From contig VXAZ01002369.1 in assembly GCA_013399875.1 (NCBI GenBank), positions 579,459 to 643,458 on the forward strand: 64,000 nucleotides of DNA, read 5' to 3'. The notes beneath the pieces were generated by a model. That model searched no databases, was not told the DNA's origin, and worked only from the letters and a program-made list of their open reading frames with translations. Source of the stretch: Gymnorhina tibicen. Lineage: Eukaryota; Chordata; Aves; Passeriformes; Artamidae. A program made the position numbers and the translations under genes. Numbering within the stretch: position 1 is the stretch's first letter; every line of letters starts with the position of its first letter. This document shows positions 14,715 through 26,171 of the stretch, in pieces.

Positions 14715-14754
14715 TAAGGAATTAAAGATCACAGTTGCCTGTCTCAAGCACTTC
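14715..14754 (+). repeat. 40-bp dispersed repeat, copy 1
   Basis: Forty bases match 15,696-15,735 with about six differences; the central AGATCACAGTTGCCTGTCTC is identical. Copy 2 lies between the Env-like remnant and the LTR, so this copy is likely part of related retroviral sequence. Confidence 0.85.
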
Positions 14755-15439
14755 TCAGTTGTAGGTGCAATTTACTCTAGCAGCAATTGTAAAGGAATTT
14801 AGTGAGGGCAATTTGCCCACTGAAATTCAAAAAAAAATAAGCAACCAGAGATAATAGAACTAAATTTGAAAAGTATAATAATTTCACTTATAACCCCACC
14901 AACAGTAAAGCCACAGTTTTGGTTTCGTGTCAGGATTAAATCACAACAGATCTGTACTCTACCTCCTGGAGAATAGAGTACGGGCTCAATATAAGAATAT
15001 GTTTGCATGAGAACATTTTGTATAAGAACTTTTTTATATTTTACATGAGAACTCTGTACATTAAAAATTAGTTTTTCATGGTATATGGAATTACCCAGTT
15101 GGACAGAAGCATTGCCTATAAAATTCTTCAAACTGTGTGAGGATATGGTTAAGACAAAAACCTATTTTAAAGCTATTGAATTATGTGAACACACCTCCTC
15201 AGCAAACCCATCCACACTTGTTCCAGTGTACAAAGGCAATCAGTTGCTGTATGGGACCTCAAGATCCCCTTGAGACTTGGCTGATTTAGAAAATACACAT
15301 CTTAATGTGTGATCTGTTGGGGTTACCCCTCCATGGGATTTAAAAATCAAGAGCCACTGTGTAATTCTATGGCTAATTTCAAGACAAACTGGGACCCCAT
15401 CCAACAAGCACAGTATTATGGAATCCCTCACAACCACTG

Positions 15440-15650
15440 TTCATTAAAGAACGCGCTGATCCTTGGGACTCATGGGGTGGGGGCAGTGGCTAGTGAGAAT
15501 CGGGTTGATGATTGCAATTGGATTTACATTTTTAATGACTGGGATAGCTATTGTATGCTCTATGGTTACTCGCCTTATTGTGTCTGCTGCTTTTGTCTTT
15601 TCTTCTGCTGTCTGCTACGTACACATCACCCCTATGGGCAGCCTGTGAAC
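15440..15650 (+). pseudogene. Candidate retroviral Env membrane-anchor remnant
   Basis: An open stretch at 15,463-15,648 encodes a short GWGQWL lead followed by about 24 strongly hydrophobic residues and then a basic residue. This is the layout of the membrane-spanning end of a retroviral transmembrane Env subunit. The adjoining upstream codons in another frame contain DPWDSWGGGS, which would fit the pre-membrane segment after a frameshift. It lies about 420 bp upstream of the LTR at 16,070, as env should. No surface subunit, fusion peptide or pol sequence was recognised, so it is a fragment and non-functional. A chance hydrophobic ORF is the alternative. Confidence 0.42.
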
Positions 15651-15695
15651 TGACAGAAAGTCCCTGGAAAACAGTCTTTGAGTCACAGGGTGGTG

Positions 15696-15735
15696 TAAGG
15701 ACTTTGAGATCACAGTTGCCTGTCTCAAACACTGT
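15696..15735 (+). repeat. 40-bp dispersed repeat, copy 2
   Basis: This is the partner of 14,715-14,754, about 980 bp away in the same orientation. It lies downstream of the Env-like segment and upstream of the 3' LTR. Confidence 0.85.
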
Positions 15736-16069
15736 CAAGGCCCCAGAAGGACTTTGCCATGAGATAAGCACAGAAAGGAGCAGCAGGATGGCACTAACTC
15801 CAAGCCTGGCAGAGCTGAGATCTGGGTAGCACATCCTGGGTAACGCACCCAGACAAAAATTCCTGCTGTGGCAAATTGTGTAAAGAAGCTCATAAGCACA
15901 TCACCCATCAAACAAGGATCACCCAAAGGTACGGGACAGATGGCACCTGTGACCACCACCAGCCACTGAAGCTCCTGCAGAATATTCCTGTGTGGATACC
16001 TGGAACTTGGTAAATTAAACCACCACAGCAGGAACCTGAGATAAGGTAAAGGTGGTACTATTGTCTGGG

Positions 16070-16650
16070 TGTTATCTCAGACCTAGGGTGATGTTAACAA
16101 AGCTGGGGAAGAAGAAAGTATCACTGATAATGGCAGAATTTATGGGCCACAAGAAAAGCCAGCTCAGCAGTTGTGCTGAAATCAGCCCAGCCCAGGTAAT
16201 TCTGGCAGGGGGAGATAGTGACCACCAACTCACGGACCATCAACCCAAGAAATCCACTGAACTCAGAAGAAGAGAAAGACTGAGCATGGGACTAATTAGC
16301 ATTAGAAGCAAGGGAATCACTCAAACAGCATAATAACAGAACTGTGTAGCCAATGAGCACTTATCCCTTTGTTTGCAAAAATGAGTAAATAGTGAAAAAT
16401 TTTGAATGTCCGCAGAACCCCCACCACCAAGAAGCCCAGGGTGAAGAAGGACCAACAGGATGCTGATGCATCCACAGGTAGTGACTATCTTCTGCTTAGT
16501 CTGTCTGTCTCTCTCTCCTCTCTTTCTGTTTCTTTCTATCTCTCTACTTCACATTCAAAGCTGAATTAAATCCATACTATTGACTTCAGCAGATGCCCTT
16601 GTTTGCACCTTAATTCGGCAGAGGCATCTCTCAATAACCAGATCATAACA
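16070..16650 (+). mobile_element. Endogenous retrovirus LTR (probable 3' LTR)
   Basis: This is about 581 bp bounded by TGTTAT at 16,070 and ATAACA at 16,650, a perfect 6-bp terminal inverted repeat of the TG...CA type. Near the 3' end a CT-rich tract at about 16,498-16,548 is followed by an ATTAAA polyadenylation-like signal (about 16,564) and a TTAATTCGG block. That order is typical of avian ERV R/U5 regions. No matching 5-bp target duplication flanks it, which fits a 3' LTR attached to internal sequence on its left and not a solo LTR. The boundaries are inferred from the inverted repeat; the left one is less sure because no good polypurine tract precedes it. Confidence 0.62.
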
Positions 16651-19600
16651 TCCCTCCTCACAGAGGACAACATCCCCATAAGGAAAGCTGAGAAGGACGT
16701 TAGCCTGCTCCAAAACAGAATCATGTGCCACCCCAATAAGTGTGGTCGTACTTCATCTAGTTGTTCTTCATCTCTGCATCCCATTTTCTATGCTAATTTT
16801 TTATCATTTGCTCGATCTTTGATTCACTATAACAGACTGATCACAAGCAGGTAATGGTAACATCAGGCCAACTGCAACCTGTGTGGGCCTTCCAGGAGGT
16901 CTGTAACAACAACTGCAGAACAGTACCACAAAAGCAGGACTGAGAAAACAGACCTTGAATGGCCTGATTTATACCCATATGAATACTTGTCCTTCTTCCC
17001 ACACTCATTTGAGATTACACAGGCCCTCTTGTGGTACCTCCACCTCTGTCAGGCATCCTCAAAGTAACCATTTCATGGACAAAGGATGTTGGGTTACCTG
17101 TTTTTCTGCCAGCTGCTGCCAGCTGTATGAACTTCCTTTTCTTACTGTTCTTTTTGTAATATCCAAGTTGGTATGTAGTTCTTGTCTTCATCTTTTATGT
17201 GTAGGCTGTTTCTCTAGCTCAGTAAAATGCTGCTTTTCTTGTCTAGTGAGAGCACATACTTTTAAAAAAAGGCCCTTTGAGGAGCAGTGGTTTAAATGCA
17301 AGTCTTTTCTATTTCTACTTTGATATGATTCCCTATTCTAAGGCATTTCTACTCTCTCTATTACATAGTTAATCCAGAATTTAAAGATGCAAGACAGCCC
17401 ATGAAATTAAAAACAATTTTCATGCGTCAACAGAAGTGGCTTTTTTAATTTTTTCTAACTTTTTGAGCTGAAAACAGCTAGAATGTAGGAGCCTGATCAA
17501 ATGGGTGTTAAAAAATAATCCTGAAACCTCTGCTGAGGTATGGAGAAAAATGAGAAAAGAAAACTTCAAAGACTAATAAACAAAAGATATCAGTGTAGCA
17601 GCAGCCATGTTTTCCTCTCCTGAGGTCAAATCTCATCTTAGTAAAGTTAATGGAAAAATCAGCATCAACTTCAATGGAATTTCTCCCCTGACTTGGCATA
17701 CTGTGGGTGTGCCATGCTATCAAGGCAGGATTAGACCCCTAACACCAGCTCTTCTGTTGGCAGCCCTCAGCATTGCAGGTTACTGCAGCACCAGGAGATA
17801 ATGATTTTCAGCTTTTAGAATTTTAAAAATGCAAATTTAGTACAGTTCCAGCTGAAAAATTGACACGTATGTATTGCGCTACATCCTGTGTTATTTAAAC
17901 ACTCACCAGTATACTTTAGAAGGAGCTGGAAACCACCAGCAAGATTTACACTCTGACACAGGTTCTCTTTGAAAGCTTCCACCAGCTGACCATGGCACTT
18001 TTCCATTTCACCACTCATCATCAAGATGGTGTCAGAGACTAAGTATCTCAGGACGTATCACAGAAGGACAATATTTTTTCATGTTAGATCTCATTTTGTA
18101 TCAGCATCTTCACCATGTAAGCTCTAAAGGAAAATAAATTTAATAAGAGCCATCTGTGACATAAAACTGCAGAAGAAATAATTAAGATTAGTAGCAGACT
18201 TGGTTTCTGAATGAAGATATACAATGTATAACCCAGGCTTATGAATCCACTTTATCTAAATGATTAGTAGCTCACTTTTTTGTTGATGGCATTTAGGGCA
18301 TGAAAAATCATGCTGGTGTATTAACCATTTGATTAACAACTTTCATGATTAAAAAAAATAAGAAAAAGAAAGCACTGTTCAGTTCCCTGACTCAGACAAA
18401 GACTATAAATTTCACATACATAAATACATTTAAGAATTGTGATGTGATAAATGGACAGAGGGAAATCTTCACATTCATGCAGCTTATTTAAACCTTGTTC
18501 TCTGGAATCTTGCAGAGTATATTTAGCTTTTCATTTTCCTTTCAGAAATTTCATTTCAGAAGCACCTTAGGAACAGCTATATTTGGCCTACACATATCAT
18601 CGTAGGGTTGCCAGTGCTAATCTACTGACAAAGCCGCTTAAGGATGCCATGAAATTAAGCTCAGCAGATGAGAAAGGGCGTACAGAGTTGCTCTTACATC
18701 CTCATCCTTCAGGAGAATTTTAAGTCTGTGCTTTACAGTGAGTGCTTTCAAACAGTCCATACTACCTTCACCGCCTCCAAAATCTTTTATTATGTATCAT
18801 TTTCTATGTGTATTGAGATACATTTTAGTGTTTATAAAGTTATGCTTTCCACGTGTTAAGCTGCCAATGAAATTCAATAGATGAGATGGACTTTAAAAAG
18901 TGATTAGAGTCTGCAAGTGTTCGCGTAAAGATCTCCTCATTCTTTGAGAAGGTTCAGAAACGTGTCTGCCCTTCATATGTCCTGTTATCAGACAATAACA
19001 TACTCCACAATTTTATGCTCCAAAAACTTCTGGAAGCAGTATTGAACAAAAGACCTTGTAATTGACTTTTAAGAATGATAGAATTATAGTATTGTTTTAC
19101 ACGTGAAAAATGAAGGTTATTCTTCAAGGCCAAGTATTTCGTTGTACACTGTATGAACACACAGTGATCAACATTGGCACCCCAAAAAGAATGTTCTTCT
19201 GTTGCAAAAAGCAGCTCACTCAAACTGATCAAACATTATAAGCTACACATGGATTTCATGCTACTTAAGAAGCTCAATTATTTAAACAGCCCCAAATCTA
19301 ATAGCCTACTAGGTGCCTGCAGCTCCTCATTCATATTTATATTCATTCATATTTAGGAGTGGGATGAAATACAAACTGTACAAATCCAGGAAACACATTC
19401 CAGAATAACTCCTCTATATTCAAATAATGTTCAAACAATGCTCATACGAAAGTAACACAAAACTTTTCCCCCACTTTATTTTATCATTTACACTTGTATC
19501 ATGAGTATCTAAAGGTTTTAATTCAAGGCTGGTGCTGCTGCCTGATGTCAGTAAAACCAGGAGGGAAGGAAGTTGATGCAGACTCTGTAGGATGGCAGAT

Positions 19601-20040
19601 ACATAAATTAAGCTACATTTCAACAGTTCTGTACTTTGGAATGATCACCTGCTATTTGAATTAAGTACTGCTAAAACAAACTTGAAACATCACATGGCAA
19701 ATATTTATGCTTAATGAATATGTAGCTTGAGAGAAACATCTAAACTTATAGCTTGGTAGCCAACAAGACTAGCCTGAAATGCATCTCCTTCAATAAAATT
19801 TTAAAAATCTTTATCATACCAATTTCTATATTCTGTTATGCCATCAATCAGCATTAACAACTGAAATGTAAAAAAAAAAGACAGTTAAAGATTCAGTATT
19901 GTTTTTTCTCAGTGAGATCTTTTTTCCTTATTTTCTTATTGTAATATTTCCACTGTATATCTACCAATCAGCCTCTCTTGCAGCAGATTTATTTGGATGA
20001 ACAGCATTTATGTAGTGCTGCAAATTCTCTTTTAGACACA
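16651..20040. other. No gene seen
   Basis: Between the retroviral LTR and the MIR there is unique-looking, A+T-rich sequence. No repeat, RNA gene or coding similarity was recognised; the 122-codon frame at 16,955-17,323 shows only cysteine/serine-rich low-information sequence. Confidence 0.6.
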
Positions 20041-20170
20041 CAGTGTGGTCCAAGTGAAAGTACTCCAGGCTGGATCTCAGGAGACCATGGGTTTTACCAC
20101 TGACTTTGCCACCAACCATGTTTATTTTCATGATCTCTCTGTGTCCCCATTTTCCTCATTTCCGTGGTCA
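20041..20170 (+). mobile_element. MIR-type SINE relic
   Basis: The order of blocks follows the MIR consensus as I know it: GTGGTCCAAGTGAAAG, TGGATCTCAGGAGACC, GGGTTTTACCACTGACTTTG, a gap, then ATCTCTCTGTGTCCCC and TTTTCCTCATTTCC. This covers the tRNA-derived end through the conserved core to the start of the 3' part. MIRs were active before the amniote radiation and survive in birds only as old copies, in line with the substitutions here. It encodes nothing. Confidence 0.72.
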
Positions 20171-21125
20171 GAAGGTCAAAATATTTGGATAGAAGCTGCT
20201 GCATTTTGTGTGCCCTCCTCTCACTAGGCTATGCAGTAATACCAATCTACGTAGTAAAAACTTGTTCTTTCCTGTGAATTACTAGCACCTGATTGCAAGA
20301 TTGTGTTTCCAGAGAGCAGCCAATTCAAGATTAGGCTTTTAAGAATAAAAAACGTCTTTTTAGGTCACTGCTATATAAAGTATGAACCCTTGTGCTCTAT
20401 CAAGGTGTAAGTGCAGTATATGGCATCCTGTCCTTATTTCATTTCTTTTAGACTCACTCTCTTTTAACATACCCTTACCAGCTAGATCAAGTTTTATTTT
20501 CCGTGGTGTAACAGTTTGCACAATCTCTCACAAGAGTTCTTGCCTTGCACCCGTCCCAGTGGAGCATTTATACCTGGGTTCTCTAGGATGGATTATAGCA
20601 TCCTTATTTTGAAATCAATCACCAAAGCTGGTTCTTGCAAAAGAGAAGATTGACAAGACAGAACAATTCATGATGTGAAGATCTATGAGCTTTGAACTGC
20701 AGTTGCCCAACCCAAAAGCATAACTGCTGTGTATTTACACCGAAGCCTGTGGCACGCCTAGGAAGTTTGTCTTTGCCAGCCGTCATTCTCATGTTGATCC
20801 TTAGGCAGGATCCTCTTTAGGCCATTTAACCTGTACTATCCTTTTATCCTGTATTGTCTCCCTGGAAACACACAGATTGCAGACAAAGGGAAATACCCCA
20901 ACTGCCTAGGAAGGCAAGTTTGGATAATAACACTGCCTCAGTATTTGTCTGTCAGTATGTGGGCTGTTTTGAGACACCAGATATGCAGAGCGCTCTTCGG
21001 TTTTAAAGGAGCCCAGGTGCTTGATAATTCTTGAGATCATAGCAAAAAATGAGATTTGTTTCTAATTTGTCTACTCTGTGCATTAACATCTACCTGATCA
21101 CTCCCTCCTCCTTCATGCAGTGTGT

Positions 21126-21400
21126 AGAAGTAGAGTAGAGCAGAGTAGAGTGGAATAGAATATTCTGAGTTGGAAGGGACCCATAGAGATCACCAAATCT
21201 CAACTCCTAGCCCTGCACAGGACAGCCCCAAGTCTCACATCATGTACCTCAGAGCATTGTCCAAATACTTCTTGAGCTCCGTCAGGCTTGGTGCTGTGAC
21301 CACTTCCCTGGGGAGCCTGATCCAGTGCCCAGCCACCCTCTGGGTGAAGAATAATTTCCTGACATCCAACCTAAACCTCCTCTGACACAGCTTTCCACAG
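21126..21400 (-). mobile_element. CR1 LINE 3' end, short 5'-truncated copy
   Basis: The plus strand shows the reverse complement of a CR1 3' end: AGAATATTCTGAGTTGG, GGAAGGGACCCATAGAGATC, then the complement of the ORF2 C terminus. Read on the minus strand, that C terminus gives RKLFFTQRVAGHWIRLPREV and PSLTELKKYLDNALRYM, close to the copy at 26,172. A TAGAG-type pentamer run at 21,126-21,159 sits where CR1 elements carry their short terminal repeat. Similarity fades after about 21,400. The high match to the 26-kb copy suggests the same subfamily. Confidence 0.9.
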
Positions 21401-24400
21401 TAAGTGGAAGTGCCTTTGCTCCTGGCTTTGAAAAATACTACCATGTTCTCAGAATGGCACCTAAAAGAACCCCAGTGAAAATCACAACTTTGAGCAGCTC
21501 TTGATATTTTGTTGTCTTCAAATCTAGGATTGATCTTAACTGTACTAGTCCATCAACAGTATTGATAATTTTCATTTATTCCATTCCACTAATACAAGCT
21601 TAAAAAAATTCAATATTTGAACCTCTGCATTCCTACAATGCCAGGAGCAGCAACAGAGAATACAAATGCACTGAAGTCAAAAGGATTTTGCCTGTGGCAG
21701 AAGTCAGGGTTGGGGGATATTATGACTTGGGGTTTTTTTAAGCTACATTTCTCATCTCCCAACAGCGTGTATCTGTATCCAGCAGACATACTTACCCCTT
21801 TTTGCAGATCTGCTTCCTCCTCTCTTTTCGCACTGGTCAACTGGTGCTTCCTCTCGTGCAATTGAATTTGGCAGGTGCAAGAACATTTGTTTATGCTGTG
21901 CACAAGCTGGGGAATGCTATTTTGACAGCTGATAGTTCTGCAGCATCCTTGGAGAGCTTTAAAAGCACATAGAAAACTTCATTATTTACAAAGCTTTGCA
22001 GCTGGGATGCACAAATCACCCATGGCAAATTTGTCAAAGGAATATTTGACTGTATTTTTAGGTATCCACCTTGTGTAGACTTCGCACAAACAGAGAAAGG
22101 TATTTTGTCTCATCTTGCTCTTTTGGGAACTTTAAAATTCATGTTCCTTCCTTACTCCTCTGTGCTTGATTTTCTTTTTCATTGGGTGGTTTGAGGAAGG
22201 GGGTGTAGATTGTTGGGTTTTTGTTTTGTTTGGCCATTTCATCTGCTTTGGTCACTGCAGTGGATGCAAGATGAAATCTGGGGTTTCCTCAGCTCCACTC
22301 AGCATCAGAAGACAGTCACAGAGTGGCCGTGATTCTCTGAACATGTTCAGGATGTTGTGTAATATTCCAGCCTTCCTTTTTGTGTTTGCAAACCCACAGT
22401 TTTTCCAAGGCTTTATCAGCATAGCATGATTTGTATTACTTATAAGGTCTATTTCCCCTTGATCATTATCATTTCAGCCCATGCTCCTTCTTGCTCTTCT
22501 TCCTTCTTCCCAGTCAAACAATATTTCATGCTGAGATATGTGCACTTGCTCATGTTTTTGCTTTCCCTATGTCTCCATTCCCCTCACCTCCCTTATCTTA
22601 GAAAAACATTAGGGGCTGATTTTTAGCAAACACCCAGAGCCCGTATAAAAATTAGCAGGAGCAATGGGTGTTCAGCAGCTCTGAACCATCAGACCCTACC
22701 TGCATATTTATGATGAGCTCATTGACCATGGAGTTGAGCACCTGCACCAGGCTGGTGGTGTTAATTCTGGTGATTTTATTTCCAGTCTGATATTATGTGG
22801 TGGTTTTCATCAGTGCTTCTGGGAATCTCAGTATTCATCATGGAACTCTGGCCCTCATGAACCCAGAGAAAAAGCCACAAAAATACCATCCAGGTGTCAA
22901 GGCAGGTCAAAAATGTATTCCAAAATTCTTTGTTTTATGAAGTATTAATTTAAGCCATTTCTTTGCATACACAGGACACAAGTCATAATGCTTAAGACTT
23001 GCAGTAATGCAAAATTTCAAAGCAATTTTCACTTTGTTCTCTATGCCAGTGGAAAATATACAAGGTCTCTATTATAGAAACTGGGAAAATATTCATACTG
23101 AGTGGTGACTTGGTTTATTTAATGTTCACCTAAAATAAGTCCATAATACTTATGTAATCAAATGTTCCATAAATACTCAAGCAAGCTAAGAATCTGACAG
23201 GAATGTTCACTGGCTTCTTCTGAAGGGTCTATTATTTATCATTCACATAAATCCTTCCCAAAATCCTGATCTGCATCCAATCAGGAAACTGAAGCATGCT
23301 GATGTACAGAACCATCTGAAATCTTGAGTATGTATACTCATAACAAGCTAGGCATATATATTTTACATACACACAACATAAACTTAGTATTATTCATATA
23401 AATTACTTGGAAATTAATTTTGGGCAGAGAAGGTGACAGGTTTGTAATATGTTTGCTGACAACTTGTAAACAGAAAGAGTTTAGGTTCACCAGATTTTTT
23501 TTTACTCAGCTCAGTTTTTTCTTAAAGAAAACACCATATTTTCTTCTCTGTAGGGTTCTTATTGGATAGAAACAGGTCTCACAAGGTTGATCTAACTGCA
23601 AAATAAATCATGGGAGAATGAAGGACCTTCAGCAGTTTCCTTAACAACATGATAATGGCACAAACACGGCAGCGATGTTTCTGGAACTTGCTATTTTGAG
23701 AGGTTTTCATCCCCTTGAAATGAAGAACCCAGTGGGAAACAATAAGCAAAGGTTTCTTGTGGACAAACAATCACTGCTGCTGGTGGAGAGGAGCCTCACC
23801 ATACCTTGCAGAGGTGTGCATCAGCCTCATGCACTTCAGGTTTGTGATCTGTCTTGCCCTGGTCCTTCCATTAGGCTTCTCCTGGGGCTGCTGCTGCTAA
23901 AAAACAGCTATTGGGAGTTGCCAGAGTAGCCAAAGTTTGTCCCACTTTGCTCATCTCTCATTACCTGGGACAGCACTCAGGGAGGAGAAACAAAGTTCTT
24001 TATTGCATCCACCTCCTTCACTGGGAAGGCAGGAGACAAGAACAGCTGGGAAGGGCTGTTCTCCTACAGTGCTGCAAGATTGCGCTGAGACCTGGCCTGT
24101 GTCTAATGTTTGGTTACGTCTCTTGTGTTGGTGCTAGGAATGTCCTCAGCCAAATATTTCAGATGCAAATGTTTAGACGATGGACCATAAATCACATTAC
24201 ATGGAGATGTTATTCCCCTGGATTTCTTTTTTTGCTGCTAATCAAAAATGCAAAGAATAAGACGGTTTAGGGGGTGGGGGTTTTACCCTCTTTTATGGTA
24301 CACAAGGCCATTTGTCTCTAATTCTCTATTTGATCTGTAGATAATTGATTGTATGTAAGACTGTATATGTTCTGGTTCAGTTGTGTGTTCCAAACCACAT

Positions 24401-26171
24401 CTGGTGTAAATAGTAGTTCTTGTCTAAAAATTAAAAAAAAAAAAGTTCATTTTCTAAAATGCTTTAATTCTCTGAGCTTACGTTTGATAAACTTCAAGCT
24501 ATGATTTTGTACATCAAGGAACTTGATTTATTTCCTCACTATGTCTCATGTAAAGAACAGACCTGCAGAAATAAAGGCAGATTCAGTGGGAGATAAATGT
24601 AATCATTCACCAACCATCCCACCATGATGGAAGAGAAGTCATATATTAGCAAAATACAACATCTTTCTTTCCTCCTCTTCTTCCTCCTATTTTTCTAATT
24701 CAAACACACATTATTTCCCACTCAGAAATAGTGAGACTGACTCTCCAGCTTCTCTTGGGGTGGGAACTCTGCTTCATGGATCATCATGCTCCTGCATTAT
24801 TTCCATCCCAGCTGTGCTCAGAAGACTCCAGAGACAGGCAGGGCAGAAGTGCAAACTCCTTATCCTGCCTCAGTAATATTATACTTTTTCTACTACTATG
24901 TGTAAAGAATAAATTAAAAAAAGAAAAAAACTAAAGACATTCCTGTGGAAGAAGCGATTATTTTTTCAGTTGATTTTAGCTAAGAAGGAACTTCATCGTC
25001 AACATTCTGCCAATTCCTATTTCAGTTGCTGTTTCTTTTGTATTGATTTTTTGTAAACTTTGTTATTAGTAGCAATTAGTGACATTTGCCTGGCAGCAAT
25101 GAACTTTAAAACAGGTATTTTCTGAAATAGGGTGAGTGGGGAGAAATGGTAAATATCATCCATGAAGAACCCAGGCCAGGTTTTAATGGAGTACAGAAAG
25201 CCTTCCGAAAATCTGTATAAATGAACTGAGTTTGATCACAGCAGTGAATTTATTTTTTTCTGTCCCACAATGTGAAATGCATGAGCAGCCAAGGGCCTTG
25301 TGGGAAGAAATACTCTCCTCAGGCAGTGTTCCACCTGGTCATGTCCTCTGAGAGACATCTCTGGGCAAAGCCCTTCCTGCAAATTGGCTGCAAGTTACAC
25401 TGGGCTGGATATCAAGCTCTGTGGTTTTCAAAACAGGGAAAGTAACCTGGATATGGCTGTAGGAACATGTTTAGGTACAGCAAACCTGGTAAATACTACA
25501 GGGAGAAAATCCCATGGAATCCCAGTGACAAGTGAGTTGGATTGAGACCAGGATTTAGATGTCTACATGTAACCAGATACCAGATCAGACCTCTTAATCA
25601 GCTTACTAGATCAGAATCCTGATCCACCTCCCTCAGCTCCTACCTCCTGAGAGGGACTAAAACTGAGTACCCAACTCCATGGAATATAAGAATAAATTAA
25701 CTTAATATGCTTTAGAGAGCCACAAATGCATTTACTACTGCACAGGAGATTTAGATAAAGTATCCCTTGAAGGTATTTCTGAGAATGGATATGTTAGTAC
25801 TTGAGCGCATTTTAGACTTGTGATCACTTAAGTTATCACTAAGAAAAGTTATTTTATGCAGAAGGAAAAGGCTTGTGAAGAAAATGGAGTGTCTAACTGT
25901 GGAGACTGTTAGAGGAAGGAGTTTGCAGCACAGCTGATTGCCATTGTGCGATGCAGTAATCTACTACCTGATTAGATGGGCAAGGTAGCCATCAGCAGCC
26001 TTTTGCTGCACTGTGCCACTGATTGCAAATGGGACAACTCAAAACCTCAAATTGCTCCAAGCTGCCCCTGAGTCCCTATTATCTGCTGTTAAGAGGGGGT
26101 TGATTATTATCATGTACACTGAAAGAGACATAAAAACATTAGGTTTACCTGCATATGGTGTTTTTTCTGAT
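21401..26171. other. No gene seen between the two minus-strand CR1 copies
   Basis: Only short A or T runs stand out, such as the A12 run near 24,432. The 119-codon frame at 23,911-24,270 has no recognisable domain. Confidence 0.6.

Larger units (their letters stand above)
14560..16069 (+). mobile_element. Probable internal sequence of the same decayed retrovirus
   Basis: The block upstream of the LTR holds the Env-like remnant and a 40-bp repeat present at 14,715-14,754 and again at 15,696-15,735. No gag or pol motif was found, and no 5' LTR is visible upstream. The left boundary is a guess based on the first copy of the 40-bp repeat and could be as late as about 15,080. This is inferred mainly from position, with weak direct evidence. 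Confidence 0.35.
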
